Positions 18,107 through 26,046 of a stretch of DNA of 63,868 bases are shown here, piece by piece. Position 1 is the first letter of the stretch, and each line of letters opens with the position of its first letter. Made by a program: the position numbers and the translations under genes. Location of the stretch: assembly GCA_019352055.1 (NCBI GenBank), contig JABBOB010000010.1, positions 1-63,868 of the forward strand. The letters are read 5' to 3'. This DNA is from Acidobacteriota bacterium (GTDB lineage: Bacteria > Actinomycetota > Actinomycetes > Actinomycetales > Microbacteriaceae). Under the pieces are notes generated by a model, which saw only the letters and a program-made list of their open reading frames with translations, ran no database searches and was not told where the DNA came from.

Positions 18107-19168
18107 ATGGAAAGCGAAGCGCACGTGACCACCACCAGCCCCGAGAGCTCCCGCAGCACGGTGCCCGCCAAGGCGTTCGCATCCGGACCGATCCCCTACC
18201 GCGTGCTCATGCTGGGCGCCGAATCGATCGCCGGCATGGACCGCGCGGCAGCGGCCCAGACCCTCGCCGAAGGGCTGGCGACGCGGACCGGGCACGGGGT
18301 CGACGTCGAAGCGCTCGAGCCCGCCCCGCTCGCCGCGTCCGAGTCCGGCGACCTGCTCGCGGGTCAGGACCTCTCTCGCATCGACGCAACGGTGGTGGTG
18401 CTCGACGCGAGGGATGCGACGGCTTCCGGGGATGCCGTGCGACGGCTCACCGACGGACTCGCGGATCGCGTGCCCATCGGTTCGGCGGTGGTCGTCGTCG
18501 TGCCCCCCTCCGGGATCGACGGCCGCGCCGCGCGCGACGCCGTGGGCGCCCTCGTCCGCGTGGTCGAGCTGGACGAGATGCCCGACAGCACCGCGGACCA
18601 ACGTCTCGCGCGCTGGTCGGCCGCGATCGTGGACGCCACCTCGTCGGCGCTCATCGATCCCATGGTCCGGTTCCAGCCCGACGACCCCTTCGACGAGTTC
18701 GCCCGGGTGGACGCGGTCGGCCGCATCGGCCACCGGTACACGGAGTGGGCCGACACCTTCCAGGACGTGGTCGAAGGCGCCCGGGCCACCTACAGCACCC
18801 CGTCCGCGGCGATGAGCATCATCGACGACGAGACCACCCGGTACTTCGCGCGCAGCGGCGACGTCGCCGTCTCGCTGCCGCGGGGCAAGAGCGTGTGCAA
18901 CCGCGTCATGCGGATCTACGGCGGACTCATCCTCGGCGACGCGCGGCTCGACCACCGCTTCAGCGGCCTGCCCGAGGTGAAGACCGGCGATGTCCGGTTC
19001 TACGCCGGGTACCGCATCACCGGTCCGGACGGCGCCCCGTTCGGCGCGCTCTGCGTCTTCGACTCCGAGCCGCGAGACGTCTCGGACGACGACCTGACGG
19101 AGCTCCGCGACCTCGCGCTGGACGCGCAGCGACGCCTGTGGGCGCTGCTCGGGACGCCCCCCGCCTGA
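18107..19168 (+). CDS. GAF-domain protein with SGNH-like N-terminal domain
   Basis: A 353-residue protein. Residues about 25-165 (YRVLMLGAESIAGMDRAAAA ... IPIGSAVVVVVPP) look like a Rossmann/SGNH-hydrolase-like domain that has lost the catalytic GDS serine, and residues about 200-350 form a GAF domain (SAAMSIIDDETTRYFARSGD ... FYAGYRITGPDGAPFGALCV). No output domain follows. Such stand-alone proteins may bind redox cofactors or small signals. GTG at 18125 is an alternative start. Convergent with the nucleoside hydrolase gene. Confidence 0.75.
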   Translation: MESEAHVTTTSPESSRSTVPAKAFASGPIPYRVLMLGAESIAGMDRAAAAQTLAEGLATRTGHGVDVEALEPAPLAASESGDLLAGQDLSRIDATVVVLDARDATASGDAVRRLTDGLADRVPIGSAVVVVVPPSGIDGRAARDAVGALVRVVELDEMPDSTADQRLARWSAAIVDATSSALIDPMVRFQPDDPFDEFARVDAVGRIGHRYTEWADTFQDVVEGARATYSTPSAAMSIIDDETTRYFARSGDVAVSLPRGKSVCNRVMRIYGGLILGDARLDHRFSGLPEVKTGDVRFYAGYRITGPDGAPFGALCVFDSEPRDVSDDDLTELRDLALDAQRRLWALLGTPPA

Positions 19169-19175
19169 CGTCCGC

Positions 19176-20123
19176 TCAAGGCAGTCGGAGAAGCGTCTGC
19201 AGCAGCTGGTCGCCGAAGCCCTCCGGGATCCCCAGCACGACCCGGTGCCGAGCGTTCGGAACGGCCGGGTAGCCGACGAAGCGTCCGCGCAGGTCGACGA
19301 GGGTCTGCCCCCGCCCGGGGCCCTCCGTGGCGTCGACCTCCACCGGGACCACGGGAGCGAGCGTCGGCTGCACGGCGCCGAGCGCGATCGCGGCGGCGAG
19401 GGGGTCGTGCAGGGCGCAGGACGGTCGACCGAGGATCGGCGTGTAGTACTGGAAGTAGACGCCGAGCATCGCGGCGAGCGCTGCCGGCGCCGCGCCGCCG
19501 CTCTCGAGTGCGACCCGGTGCTGCTCCTCGAAGCGGGCGACCATCGTGACGTCGAGGCCCACCATCGTGACCGTCCACGGGGCGCCGAACACGGCGCTCG
19601 CCGCCTCGGGGTCGTTCCAGATGTTCGCCTCGCCGACCGCGGTCACGTTGCCGGGCACACGGGCCGCACCGCCCATGATCACGACGTCCGCGACCAGCGA
19701 CGGCAGCTCCGGCTCCAGCTCGAGGGCGAGCGCGAGGTTCGTCAACGGACCGATGGCGAGCACCCTGAGCGTGCCGCGGTGCTCGCGAGCGAGCCGCACC
19801 AGCATCTCGGCCGCCGACTCCTCGACGGGCTCGCCGGCACGGGGCAGCTCGACCCCGCCGATGCCGTTCGCGCCGTGCACGAAGTCCGCGCCGCCGCCGA
19901 ACACGCCGCCGATGGGATCGTGCGCACCGATCGCGACCGGCACGTCGGGTCGGCCCATCAGCGCCATCAGGTCGAGCGTGTTGCGCGCACCGCCCACGGA
20001 GGAGAGGTTGCCGCTGACGCTGCCGATCCCCTTCAGGTCGGCGCCCTCCGCCACGAGCAGGCCGAGCGTGAGCGCGTCGTCGATGCCCGTGTCGCAGTCG
20101 AGGTACCAGGGCGCGCCGCTCAC
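19176..20123 (-). CDS. Inosine/uridine-preferring nucleoside hydrolase family protein
   Basis: A 315-residue protein with the calcium-binding N-terminal motif YLDCDTGIDDALTL, the NTLDLM segment and the later IGPLTNLALALE and VVIMGGAA strands. The family hydrolyses the N-glycosidic bond of nucleosides for salvage. The GTG start overlaps the HNH gene stop (GTGA, 20120-20123), an unusual operon partner. Confidence 0.88.
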   Translation of the reverse strand: MSGAPWYLDCDTGIDDALTLGLLVAEGADLKGIGSVSGNLSSVGGARNTLDLMALMGRPDVPVAIGAHDPIGGVFGGGADFVHGANGIGGVELPRAGEPVEESAAEMLVRLAREHRGTLRVLAIGPLTNLALALELEPELPSLVADVVIMGGAARVPGNVTAVGEANIWNDPEAASAVFGAPWTVTMVGLDVTMVARFEEQHRVALESGGAAPAALAAMLGVYFQYYTPILGRPSCALHDPLAAAIALGAVQPTLAPVVPVEVDATEGPGRGQTLVDLRGRFVGYPAVPNARHRVVLGIPEGFGDQLLQTLLRLP

Positions 20124-20617
20124 GCGGCGGTCGCCAGGTACTCGTGCCAGTCGGCCTGCGGCCGCTCGACCCCGCGAACCAGCCAGGTCGTGCCGTGCGG
20201 CACCCTCGGCGTCGTCCTCATCGCCCATCCCATCTCCGCAGGTGTGCGGTCGCCCTTCATGTTGTTGCAGGCGAGGCAGCACGCGACCAGGTTCTCCCAG
20301 CTGTCGGCGCCGGCCCGAGACCGGGGCTGCACGTGGTCGATGGTGGTCGCCCCCTTGCCGCAGTAGCAGCAGCGGAAGTCGTCCCGCCGCAGCACCCCTC
20401 GACGCGTGACCGGCACGCGTCGAAGGCACGGCATCCGAACGTACCGGGTCAGGATGATGACGCTCGGTCGATCCCAGGCTCCCGACGTCGCGAAGACGGG
20501 GTGGCTCTCATCCGCCGAGACGACGGTCGCCTTCCCGTTCAGCACGAGCACGAGGGCGCGTTTGAAGGACACGACCGCGAGGGGCTCGTATCCGGCGTTC
20601 AGGACCAGGGTGCGCAC
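20120..20617 (-). CDS. HNH endonuclease family protein
   Basis: A 165-residue protein. The start at GTG 20617 gives the familiar actinobacterial beginning VRTLVLNAGYEPLAVVSFKR and has AGAGGA upstream. The HNH core is CCYCGKGATTIDHVQPRSR and ENLVACCLACNNMKGDRT, with the two CxxC zinc pairs intact. This conserved stand-alone HNH family is of unknown role, possibly DNA processing or repair. The leader contains a strong terminator (20731-20760) 114 nt before the start. Confidence 0.88.
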   Translation of the reverse strand: MRTLVLNAGYEPLAVVSFKRALVLVLNGKATVVSADESHPVFATSGAWDRPSVIILTRYVRMPCLRRVPVTRRGVLRRDDFRCCYCGKGATTIDHVQPRSRAGADSWENLVACCLACNNMKGDRTPAEMGWAMRTTPRVPHGTTWLVRGVERPQADWHEYLATAA

Positions 20618-20730
20618 TGGGGTTCCTCTCGAAACGGCCTGCACGGCTTGCAGGGGATCGAACGGACCCGACCCGGCGGCGGGCGCCGCGGAGCCCGGTG
20701 CACGCCTCGGGCGGCAGGCACCCGGGGACG

Positions 20731-20760
20731 AAAAAGGGCGCCGTCCGACGGACGACACCC
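20731..20760 (-). terminator. Intrinsic terminator upstream of the HNH gene
   Basis: On the minus strand GGGTGTCGTCC, loop GTC, GGACGGCGCCC form an 11-bp stem with two G-U pairs, followed directly by TTTTT. It lies between the NlpC/P60 stop and the HNH start. It either ends the nlpC transcript, ends a short RNA started near 20903, or acts as an attenuator of the HNH operon. Confidence 0.8.
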
Positions 20761-21008
20761 AGTTCCTCATGCACCGATGACGGTATGGAGCGCCGTTGGT
20801 GATCGACGCTGCGGTGACGGGCTCCGCGCAGGACGACGGACGTGGACCGTCCGCACCTGCTCTCGCTCATCACTCGATCCTTCCGCCTGGGTCTCGAGCG
20901 CCAGGCTAAAGGACCGCGCCGACGCACCGCGCCCGATCGCGAGAAGTGGAACTCAGCTGTAACAGGTCGTTCACACGTCCGACGGCCCGCGGCGCGGGCC
21001 GGTGGCGA
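20761..21008 (-). other. Gene-free stretch with possible small RNA
   Basis: Between the NlpC/P60 gene and the terminator, the minus strand carries a TTTAGCCT block (-10 candidate TAGCCT at 20903-20908). This would give an RNA of about 165 nt ending at the terminator. Inside it GAAGGA precedes an ATG that opens a reading frame running through the hairpin, so a leader peptide is also possible. I see no tRNA or known RNA fold. Confidence 0.35.
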
Positions 21009-21833
21009 TCAGATCCCGAACCGCTCGAAGTGCACGGCGGTGGTCCAGAGCTTCTGAACCCGCACCCTCGCGCCCGGATACGGCGCATGCAGGATCATGC
21101 CGTTGCCGGCGTAGAAGCCGTCGTGCGCATCGTTGTCGAAGACCACGATGTCGCCCGGCTGGGCGTCCGCCTGCGAGATCGGCGTCCCGATCGCGTCCTG
21201 AGCGTGGACGGAGTGCGGCAGGCTCACCCCGTACTGCGCGTACACGAACATGACGAACCCGGAGCAGTCGAATCCGCTCGGGTCGGCGCCACCGAAGACG
21301 TAGGGCACCCCGAGGTACTTCAGCGCGGTGCCGTACACGCCGTCGAGGCTGAACGGCGGGTGGGCGGGGTTGGAGACGTAGGCCTTCACGTAGTCCGCCG
21401 CGGTCGGGCCCGAGTAGGACGCGAACTGGGTGGCGTACTGGCGGCGCAGCAGCGTCGCGGACGAGGTCGCCTCGAAGGTGTCGCGGTCCAGCTTCGCGCT
21501 CACGACGCCCGTGCCGGCGGCGAAGCGCTGCTCGCCGCTCTTCGTCAGCTGCCGGCCGGCTGCGGTGCTGCGCTGCACCGGGTCGACGGCGTAGGAGGGG
21601 AGGGCGATCGTCGCGACGATGGCCGCCGCGAACCCCATGACGAGCACCGACAGCACCACCCTCGATGCAGCGCGGCGGGTCGGCGTCGGTGCCGAGGCCT
21701 CGGCCCGCACCGGCGGGGTCGCCATGCGCCCGCGACGCGAGTCGGCTCGCTCGCTCAGCACACGGCGGGCCGCGCGCCCGGAGGTCCGCGTTCCGTCGAT
21801 GCCCGGTGTTCCGCCCACGTGCACCCCCTGCAC
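21009..21833 (-). CDS. NlpC/P60-family peptidoglycan hydrolase
   Basis: A 274-residue protein: basic N-terminus of about 55 residues, one transmembrane/signal helix (VVLSVLVMGFAAAIVATIAL), a linker, then a C-terminal NlpC/P60 domain with the catalytic Cys in GFDCSGFVMFVYAQYG and the His in DAHDGFYAGNGMILH. It probably cleaves peptide stems of peptidoglycan outside the cell. GTG starts at 21833, 21824 and 21818 are in frame; the last has AGGGGG five bases upstream. Confidence 0.88.
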   Translation of the reverse strand: MQGVHVGGTPGIDGTRTSGRAARRVLSERADSRRGRMATPPVRAEASAPTPTRRAASRVVLSVLVMGFAAAIVATIALPSYAVDPVQRSTAAGRQLTKSGEQRFAAGTGVVSAKLDRDTFEATSSATLLRRQYATQFASYSGPTAADYVKAYVSNPAHPPFSLDGVYGTALKYLGVPYVFGGADPSGFDCSGFVMFVYAQYGVSLPHSVHAQDAIGTPISQADAQPGDIVVFDNDAHDGFYAGNGMILHAPYPGARVRVQKLWTTAVHFERFGI

Positions 21834-21917
21834 AGCTCCGCGTCGGGGCGCCGTGCCCCCGAAACCAGGAACAACGTAACGAGACGCTCACGATCTCCCC
21901 GGCACGACGCGCGGGAA

Positions 21918-21938
21918 CCTTCGACGCGACATCGAAGG
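21918..21938 (-). terminator. Hairpin after the IdeR-like gene
   Basis: CCTTCGA and TCGAAGG form a perfect 7-bp stem around a 7-nt loop, 24 nt beyond the stop of the DtxR/IdeR gene and upstream of the NlpC/P60 gene. There is no T-run, so termination strength is doubtful. Confidence 0.4.
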
Positions 21939-21961
21939 ATCCGCGGCGCCGGCGCGGCGGG

Positions 21962-22654
21962 TCAGCGCTGGACGAAGACGTGGACCGCGACCTCGGTGGG
22001 CAGGTCGAGGGCTTCGTCGAACCCGTCCACCTCGAGACGGACCCCGCGCGGCGTCGCCGAGACGAGGGCGGTGGCCCCCGGCAGCACCCCGGTGGCCTTC
22101 AGCTCGCTGAGCAGCTCGGGATCGAACTGCGCCGGCTCACCCAGCCGGCGGATGAGCACCGAGACGGGTCCGTCACTCTCCCGGACGTGCGCGACGAGAG
22201 AGACGACACCGTCGAGGAAACGGAGCGATGGTGACGCGCTCAGGTCGTCGAGCGGCGGGATCGGGTTGCCGTAGGGCGACTCCGTCGGGTAGCCGAGCAT
22301 CTCGACGAGACGCTCCTCCACCTGCTCGCTCATGACGTGCTCCCAGCGGCACGCCTCCTCGTGGACGAACTCCCAGTCGAGCCCGATGACGTCGCTGAGC
22401 AGCCGCTCCGCCAGACGGTGCTTGCGCAGCACGTGCACGGCCTTCGTCCGCCCCGCGATGGTCAGCTCGAGGTGCCGGTCGCCCGACACCACGACGAGCC
22501 CGTCCCGCTCCATGCGCGCGATCGTCTGCGAGACGGTGGGTCCGGAGTGGCCGAGTCGCTCCGAGATGCGCGCGCGCAGCGGGACGATCGCCTCCTCCTC
22601 GAGGTCGAGGATGGTGCGCAGGTACATCTCCGTCGTGTCGACGAGATCCGTCAC
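21962..22654 (-). CDS. DtxR/IdeR-family metal-dependent regulator
   Basis: A 230-residue protein. The N-terminal winged helix starts VTDLVDTTEMYLRTILDLEE, includes SERLGHSGPTVSQTIARMER, then the dimerisation/metal domain (LAERLLSDVIGLDWEFVHEE, CRWEHVMSEQVEERL) and a C-terminal SH3-like domain. The Cys and His/Glu metal ligands of the family are present. Iron or manganese homeostasis is expected. The GTG start follows a GGAGAGGAGG Shine-Dalgarno. Divergent from serC. Confidence 0.9.
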   Translation of the reverse strand: MTDLVDTTEMYLRTILDLEEEAIVPLRARISERLGHSGPTVSQTIARMERDGLVVVSGDRHLELTIAGRTKAVHVLRKHRLAERLLSDVIGLDWEFVHEEACRWEHVMSEQVEERLVEMLGYPTESPYGNPIPPLDDLSASPSLRFLDGVVSLVAHVRESDGPVSVLIRRLGEPAQFDPELLSELKATGVLPGATALVSATPRGVRLEVDGFDEALDLPTEVAVHVFVQR

Positions 22655-22748
22655 CGCCGCCCTCCTCTCCAGGTGGGTGATCAGTGTAGGACGGCGGGGT
22701 GACGCGCCCGTTACCCGCACTCCCCCTCTCGAATAGGCTCTGATCCCC

Positions 22749-23870
22749 GTGACGGACCTCGCGCAGACCATCAGGATCCCCGCCGCGCTGCTCCCGGCCG
22801 ACGGCCGGTTCGGCTGCGGTCCTTCGCGCATCAGGGACGCGCAGATCGACGACCTCGTCGCCGCCTCGCGGATCCTGCTGGGCACCTCGCATCGGCAGAA
22901 GCCGGTCAAGGCGCTGGTCGGAACGGTGCGCGAGCAGGTCGCCGCGCTGCTCGGCGCTCCGGAGGGCTACGAGGTGCTCCTCGGCAACGGCGGGTCGACC
23001 GCGTTCTGGGACGCGGCCGCGTTCGGTCTGATCGAGCGCCGCAGCGCCCACGGGACGTGGGGCGAGTTCGGCGCGAAGTTCGCCAAGGCCGCGAAGGCCC
23101 CCTGGCTCACCGCCCCGGCCGTCGTGCAGGCACCCCCGGGCGGCCGCGCGGAGCTCGTGCCGGTCGAGGACGCCGACGTCTACGCCTGGCCGCACAACGA
23201 GACCTCCACCGGGGTCGCGGCGCCGGTGCGCCGGGTGGAGGCCGACGGCGCACTGACGGTGATCGACGCGACCAGCGCTGCCGGCGGGATCGCGTTCGAT
23301 GCGGCGCAGGCGGACGTGTACTACTTCGCCCCCCAGAAGAACCTCGGCTCGGACGGGGGCCTCTGGATCGCGCTCGCTTCCCCCGCTGCCGTCGAGCGGA
23401 TCGGCCGGATCGCCGCATCCGAGCGCTACATCCCCGAGTTCCTCTCGCTGCAGGCCGCGGTCGAGAACTCGCGGCTCGACCAGACCCTGAACACGCCCGC
23501 GCTCGCCACCCTCGTGCTGCTCGACTCGCAGCTGCGGTGGATGAACGACCAGGGCGGCCTGGCCTGGACCGCAGGCCGGGCGTCCACGTCGTCCGCGCTC
23601 CTGTACGACTGGGCGGAGCGCGTCGGGTACGCCTCGCCGTTCGTCACGCACCCCGCGGACCGGTCGCCCGTCGTCGTCACCATCGACTTCGAGGGCGTGG
23701 ACGCCGCCTTGGTCGCGAAGACCCTGCGCGCCAACGGCGTCGTCGACACCGAGCCCTACCGGAAGCTGGGCCGCAACCAGCTCCGCATCGGCACCTTCGC
23801 CTCCGTCGAGCCGGGCGACGTCGAGGCGCTCATCGCCTGCATCGAGCACGTCGTCGGGGCTCTGGGGTGA
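22749..23870 (+). CDS. serC: Phosphoserine transaminase
   Basis: A 373-residue class V aminotransferase that converts 3-phosphohydroxypyruvate and glutamate to phosphoserine in serine synthesis. It shows the actinobacterial form: LPADGRFGCGPSRIRDAQID, LGNGGSTAFWDAAAFG, TSAAGGIAFD and the PLP lysine in FAPQKNLGSDGG. The GTG is preceded by TAGGCT (22734-22739) nine bases upstream with no Shine-Dalgarno, suggesting leaderless transcription. Confidence 0.93.
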   Translation: MTDLAQTIRIPAALLPADGRFGCGPSRIRDAQIDDLVAASRILLGTSHRQKPVKALVGTVREQVAALLGAPEGYEVLLGNGGSTAFWDAAAFGLIERRSAHGTWGEFGAKFAKAAKAPWLTAPAVVQAPPGGRAELVPVEDADVYAWPHNETSTGVAAPVRRVEADGALTVIDATSAAGGIAFDAAQADVYYFAPQKNLGSDGGLWIALASPAAVERIGRIAASERYIPEFLSLQAAVENSRLDQTLNTPALATLVLLDSQLRWMNDQGGLAWTAGRASTSSALLYDWAERVGYASPFVTHPADRSPVVVTIDFEGVDAALVAKTLRANGVVDTEPYRKLGRNQLRIGTFASVEPGDVEALIACIEHVVGALG

Positions 23871-23880
23871 CCCGGCACCG

Positions 23881-24459
23881 TCAGATGCTGCGGTCCACCT
23901 CGGCAGGACGCGGACCGCGGAGGTCGCCCTCGCCCTCGCCGTCCTGATCCTGGTCGTCGGGGTGGCCGCCGCCGTCCGCGGCCTCGTCGGGATCGTGCTC
24001 GAGCTCCTGGGGGCTGAGCGCGCCCTCGAGCTCCGCGTCATCGAGCTCGTCGAGCTCGTCGTCGACCGCGAGGTCGTCCTCGTCCACCTCGGAGTCGTCG
24101 TCGAGGTCCGCGTCGTCGTCGAGGTCGTCGGCCTGCTCACCGTGGTGGTCCTCGTCAGGGTGCTGGCGCCGCCAGTCCGCGAGCCGCTCCGTCCACGGCA
24201 CCCACGGAGGGGCGAGCAGCGCACCGTCGCCGGGCAGCAGCTCGACCTCCAGCACCGTGACCTCGCCGTCGGGCAGGTCGGACGTCGACACGGTCCAGTA
24301 CCACCCCGTGTAGGCGCTCAGTCGGCAGACGAACCGGAGGTCGACGACACCGGGTTCGACCTCGTCGGTGCCGACCAGCTCGCCGACGTCGTCCGGATCC
24401 GTGACCTCACCGAGCGCCGCCAGCGCGAGCGCGGTCCGTTCCTCCTGCGTGACCGCCAC
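23881..24459 (-). CDS. DUF3027 domain protein
   Basis: A 192-residue protein. Residues 1-100 contain the DUF3027 pattern (WYWTVSTSDLPDGEVTVLEV, PPWVPWTERL); the rest is a strongly acidic Asp/Glu tail. The stop of the cold-shock gene is 2 nt upstream of this start, a pairing seen across actinobacteria. The function is unknown; the acidic tail and partner suggest an RNA- or transcription-related role. Confidence 0.85.
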   Translation of the reverse strand: MAVTQEERTALALAALGEVTDPDDVGELVGTDEVEPGVVDLRFVCRLSAYTGWYWTVSTSDLPDGEVTVLEVELLPGDGALLAPPWVPWTERLADWRRQHPDEDHHGEQADDLDDDADLDDDSEVDEDDLAVDDELDELDDAELEGALSPQELEHDPDEAADGGGHPDDQDQDGEGEGDLRGPRPAEVDRSI

Positions 24460-24461
24460 GG

Positions 24462-24842
24462 CTAGGAGTCGAAGTCGTCGGCCACGCGGCGCAGGAGCGC
24501 ACCGATGCGCGCGCCGTGCGTGCTGTCGGGGTAGCGCCCGCGGCGCAGGTTGGCGCCCTCCCGGTCGAGGAGCTTGATCAGGTCCTCGATGCGCGCGGCC
24601 ATGTCCTCGGCGGACGGACGGGACATGCGCTGGAGGCTCGGAGGGTTCTCCAGCACCCGCACGGAGAGCGCCTGCGTGCCGCGCTTGCCGGCGGCGACCC
24701 CGAACTCGAGCTTGGTGCCCGCCTTGACGACCGCACCCGCCGGGAGCGCCGAGGCGTGGAGGAAGACCTCCTCGCCGTCGTCCGACGTGATGAAGCCGAA
24801 ACCCTTGCTGTCGTCGTAGAACTTGACTCTGCCGGTGGGCAT
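24462..24842 (-). CDS. Cold-shock-domain protein with C-terminal extension
   Basis: A 126-residue protein. Residues 1-65 are a CSD with RNP1-like KGFGFIT and RNP2-like VFLHAS; residues 66-126 form a helical extension (SAEDMAARIEDLIKLLDREG) not present in simple CspA. It binds single-stranded RNA/DNA in this family. Co-transcribed with the DUF3027 gene. Confidence 0.9.
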   Translation of the reverse strand: MPTGRVKFYDDSKGFGFITSDDGEEVFLHASALPAGAVVKAGTKLEFGVAAGKRGTQALSVRVLENPPSLQRMSRPSAEDMAARIEDLIKLLDREGANLRRGRYPDSTHGARIGALLRRVADDFDS

Positions 24843-24948
24843 GCTGACCTCAATGCGAACTGGGACGTGACGGGCGGAAGCCGGATTCGGCCGATCCATC
24901 CTAACGGCGGCGGGGGCTCCGGGTGCCGGGCCGGTAGGCTCGCTGCTC

Positions 24949-25224
24949 GTGGCGCAGGCGGATCCCGGAGCACCGCGCGCCCAGCGCGTGCTGGCGACGG
25001 TCGCGTTCACGCTCATCGCCGTGTCGGCGCTCGATGTGATCGCCCTGCTGGTCCTCCGCGCGGCCGGCGTCCCGAACTCGGCGTTCACGACCGGCGGCCT
25101 GCTCGTGCTGCAGCTCCTGCCCCTCCCGGGCCTCACGCTCGGACTGCTCTGCGTCGTCGCGCTCTTCGTCGTGCTGGCCGTCCGCCGCGCGCGCGAGCAG
25201 GGGTCTCAGCGCGGTCGCCGCTGA
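24949..25224 (+). CDS. Small membrane protein
   Basis: A 91-residue protein with two hydrophobic helices (about residues 15-38 and 52-78) and a basic C-terminus. GTG start, with TAGGCT at 24935-24940 eight bases upstream, suggesting leaderless expression. No function is assigned. It is divergent from the CSD gene. Confidence 0.65.
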   Translation: MAQADPGAPRAQRVLATVAFTLIAVSALDVIALLVLRAAGVPNSAFTTGGLLVLQLLPLPGLTLGLLCVVALFVVLAVRRAREQGSQRGRR

Positions 25225-25298
25225 CGCTCGCCCCGCACCGGCGACACACACGACGAAGTATCAGGAACCGATCAGAGACTGCGCAGATACTGTCGACC

Positions 25299-25994
25299 AT
25301 GGCCTCTGAGCAGCCCCGCGTCCTCATCGTCGACGACGAGCCGAACATCCGTGACCTGCTGACCACCAGCCTGCGCTTCGCGGGCTTCGCGGTCCGCGCC
25401 GTGAGCAACGGCGCTCAGGCGATCTCCGCGGTGCTCGAGGAGGAGCCGGATCTGATCATCCTCGACGTGATGCTGCCCGACATGAACGGCTTCGGCGTCA
25501 CCAAGCGCCTCCGCGCATCCGGGTACACCTCGCCGATCCTGTTCCTCACCGCCAAGGACGACACCGAGGACAAGATCACGGGCCTGACCGTCGGCGGGGA
25601 CGACTACGTCACCAAGCCGTTCAGCCTCGACGAGATCGTCGCCCGGATCAAGGCCATCCTCCGCCGCACCATGCACGCGGAGGAGGACGCGGTGATCCGC
25701 GCCGGCGAGCTGACGATGGACCAGGACACCCATGAGGTGACCGTCGGTTCCGAGGCGATCGAGCTCTCCCCCACCGAGTTCAAGCTGCTGCGCTACCTGA
25801 TGCTGAACCCCAACCGGGTGCTCTCCAAGGCGCAGATCCTCGACCACGTGTGGGAGTACGACTTCAACGGCGACGCCGGCATCGTGGAGTCCTACATCTC
25901 GTACCTCCGCCGCAAGCTCGACGCCCACTCGGCGGAGCCCATCATCCAGACCAAGCGCGGGTTCGGCTACATGCTGAAGGCGGCGAAGGTCTGA
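25299..25994 (+). CDS. OmpR-family response regulator
   Basis: A 231-residue regulator: receiver domain with acidic pocket DDE, phospho-acceptor Asp in DLIILDVMLPDMNG, conserved Thr and Lys (LFLTAKDD, DDYVTKPFS), and a winged-helix output domain (SPTEFKLLRYLMLNPNRVLS). GATACT at 25286-25291 lies seven bases before the ATG. It is followed by its kinase gene after 52 nt. It resembles the mycobacterial TcrA/TrcR group, but the signal is unknown. Confidence 0.92.
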   Translation: MASEQPRVLIVDDEPNIRDLLTTSLRFAGFAVRAVSNGAQAISAVLEEEPDLIILDVMLPDMNGFGVTKRLRASGYTSPILFLTAKDDTEDKITGLTVGGDDYVTKPFSLDEIVARIKAILRRTMHAEEDAVIRAGELTMDQDTHEVTVGSEAIELSPTEFKLLRYLMLNPNRVLSKAQILDHVWEYDFNGDAGIVESYISYLRRKLDAHSAEPIIQTKRGFGYMLKAAKV

Positions 25995-26046
25995 GGCGAA
26001 GCGTGGGACGGCGGATGCAGCGCCCTCCCCGTCCCGTTCGCGCAGA

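Noticed and set aside
21834-21961. c-di-AMP (ydaO) riboswitch upstream of the NlpC/P60 gene
   Set aside because: Only 128 nt separate it from the IdeR-like gene and I cannot find the conserved core.
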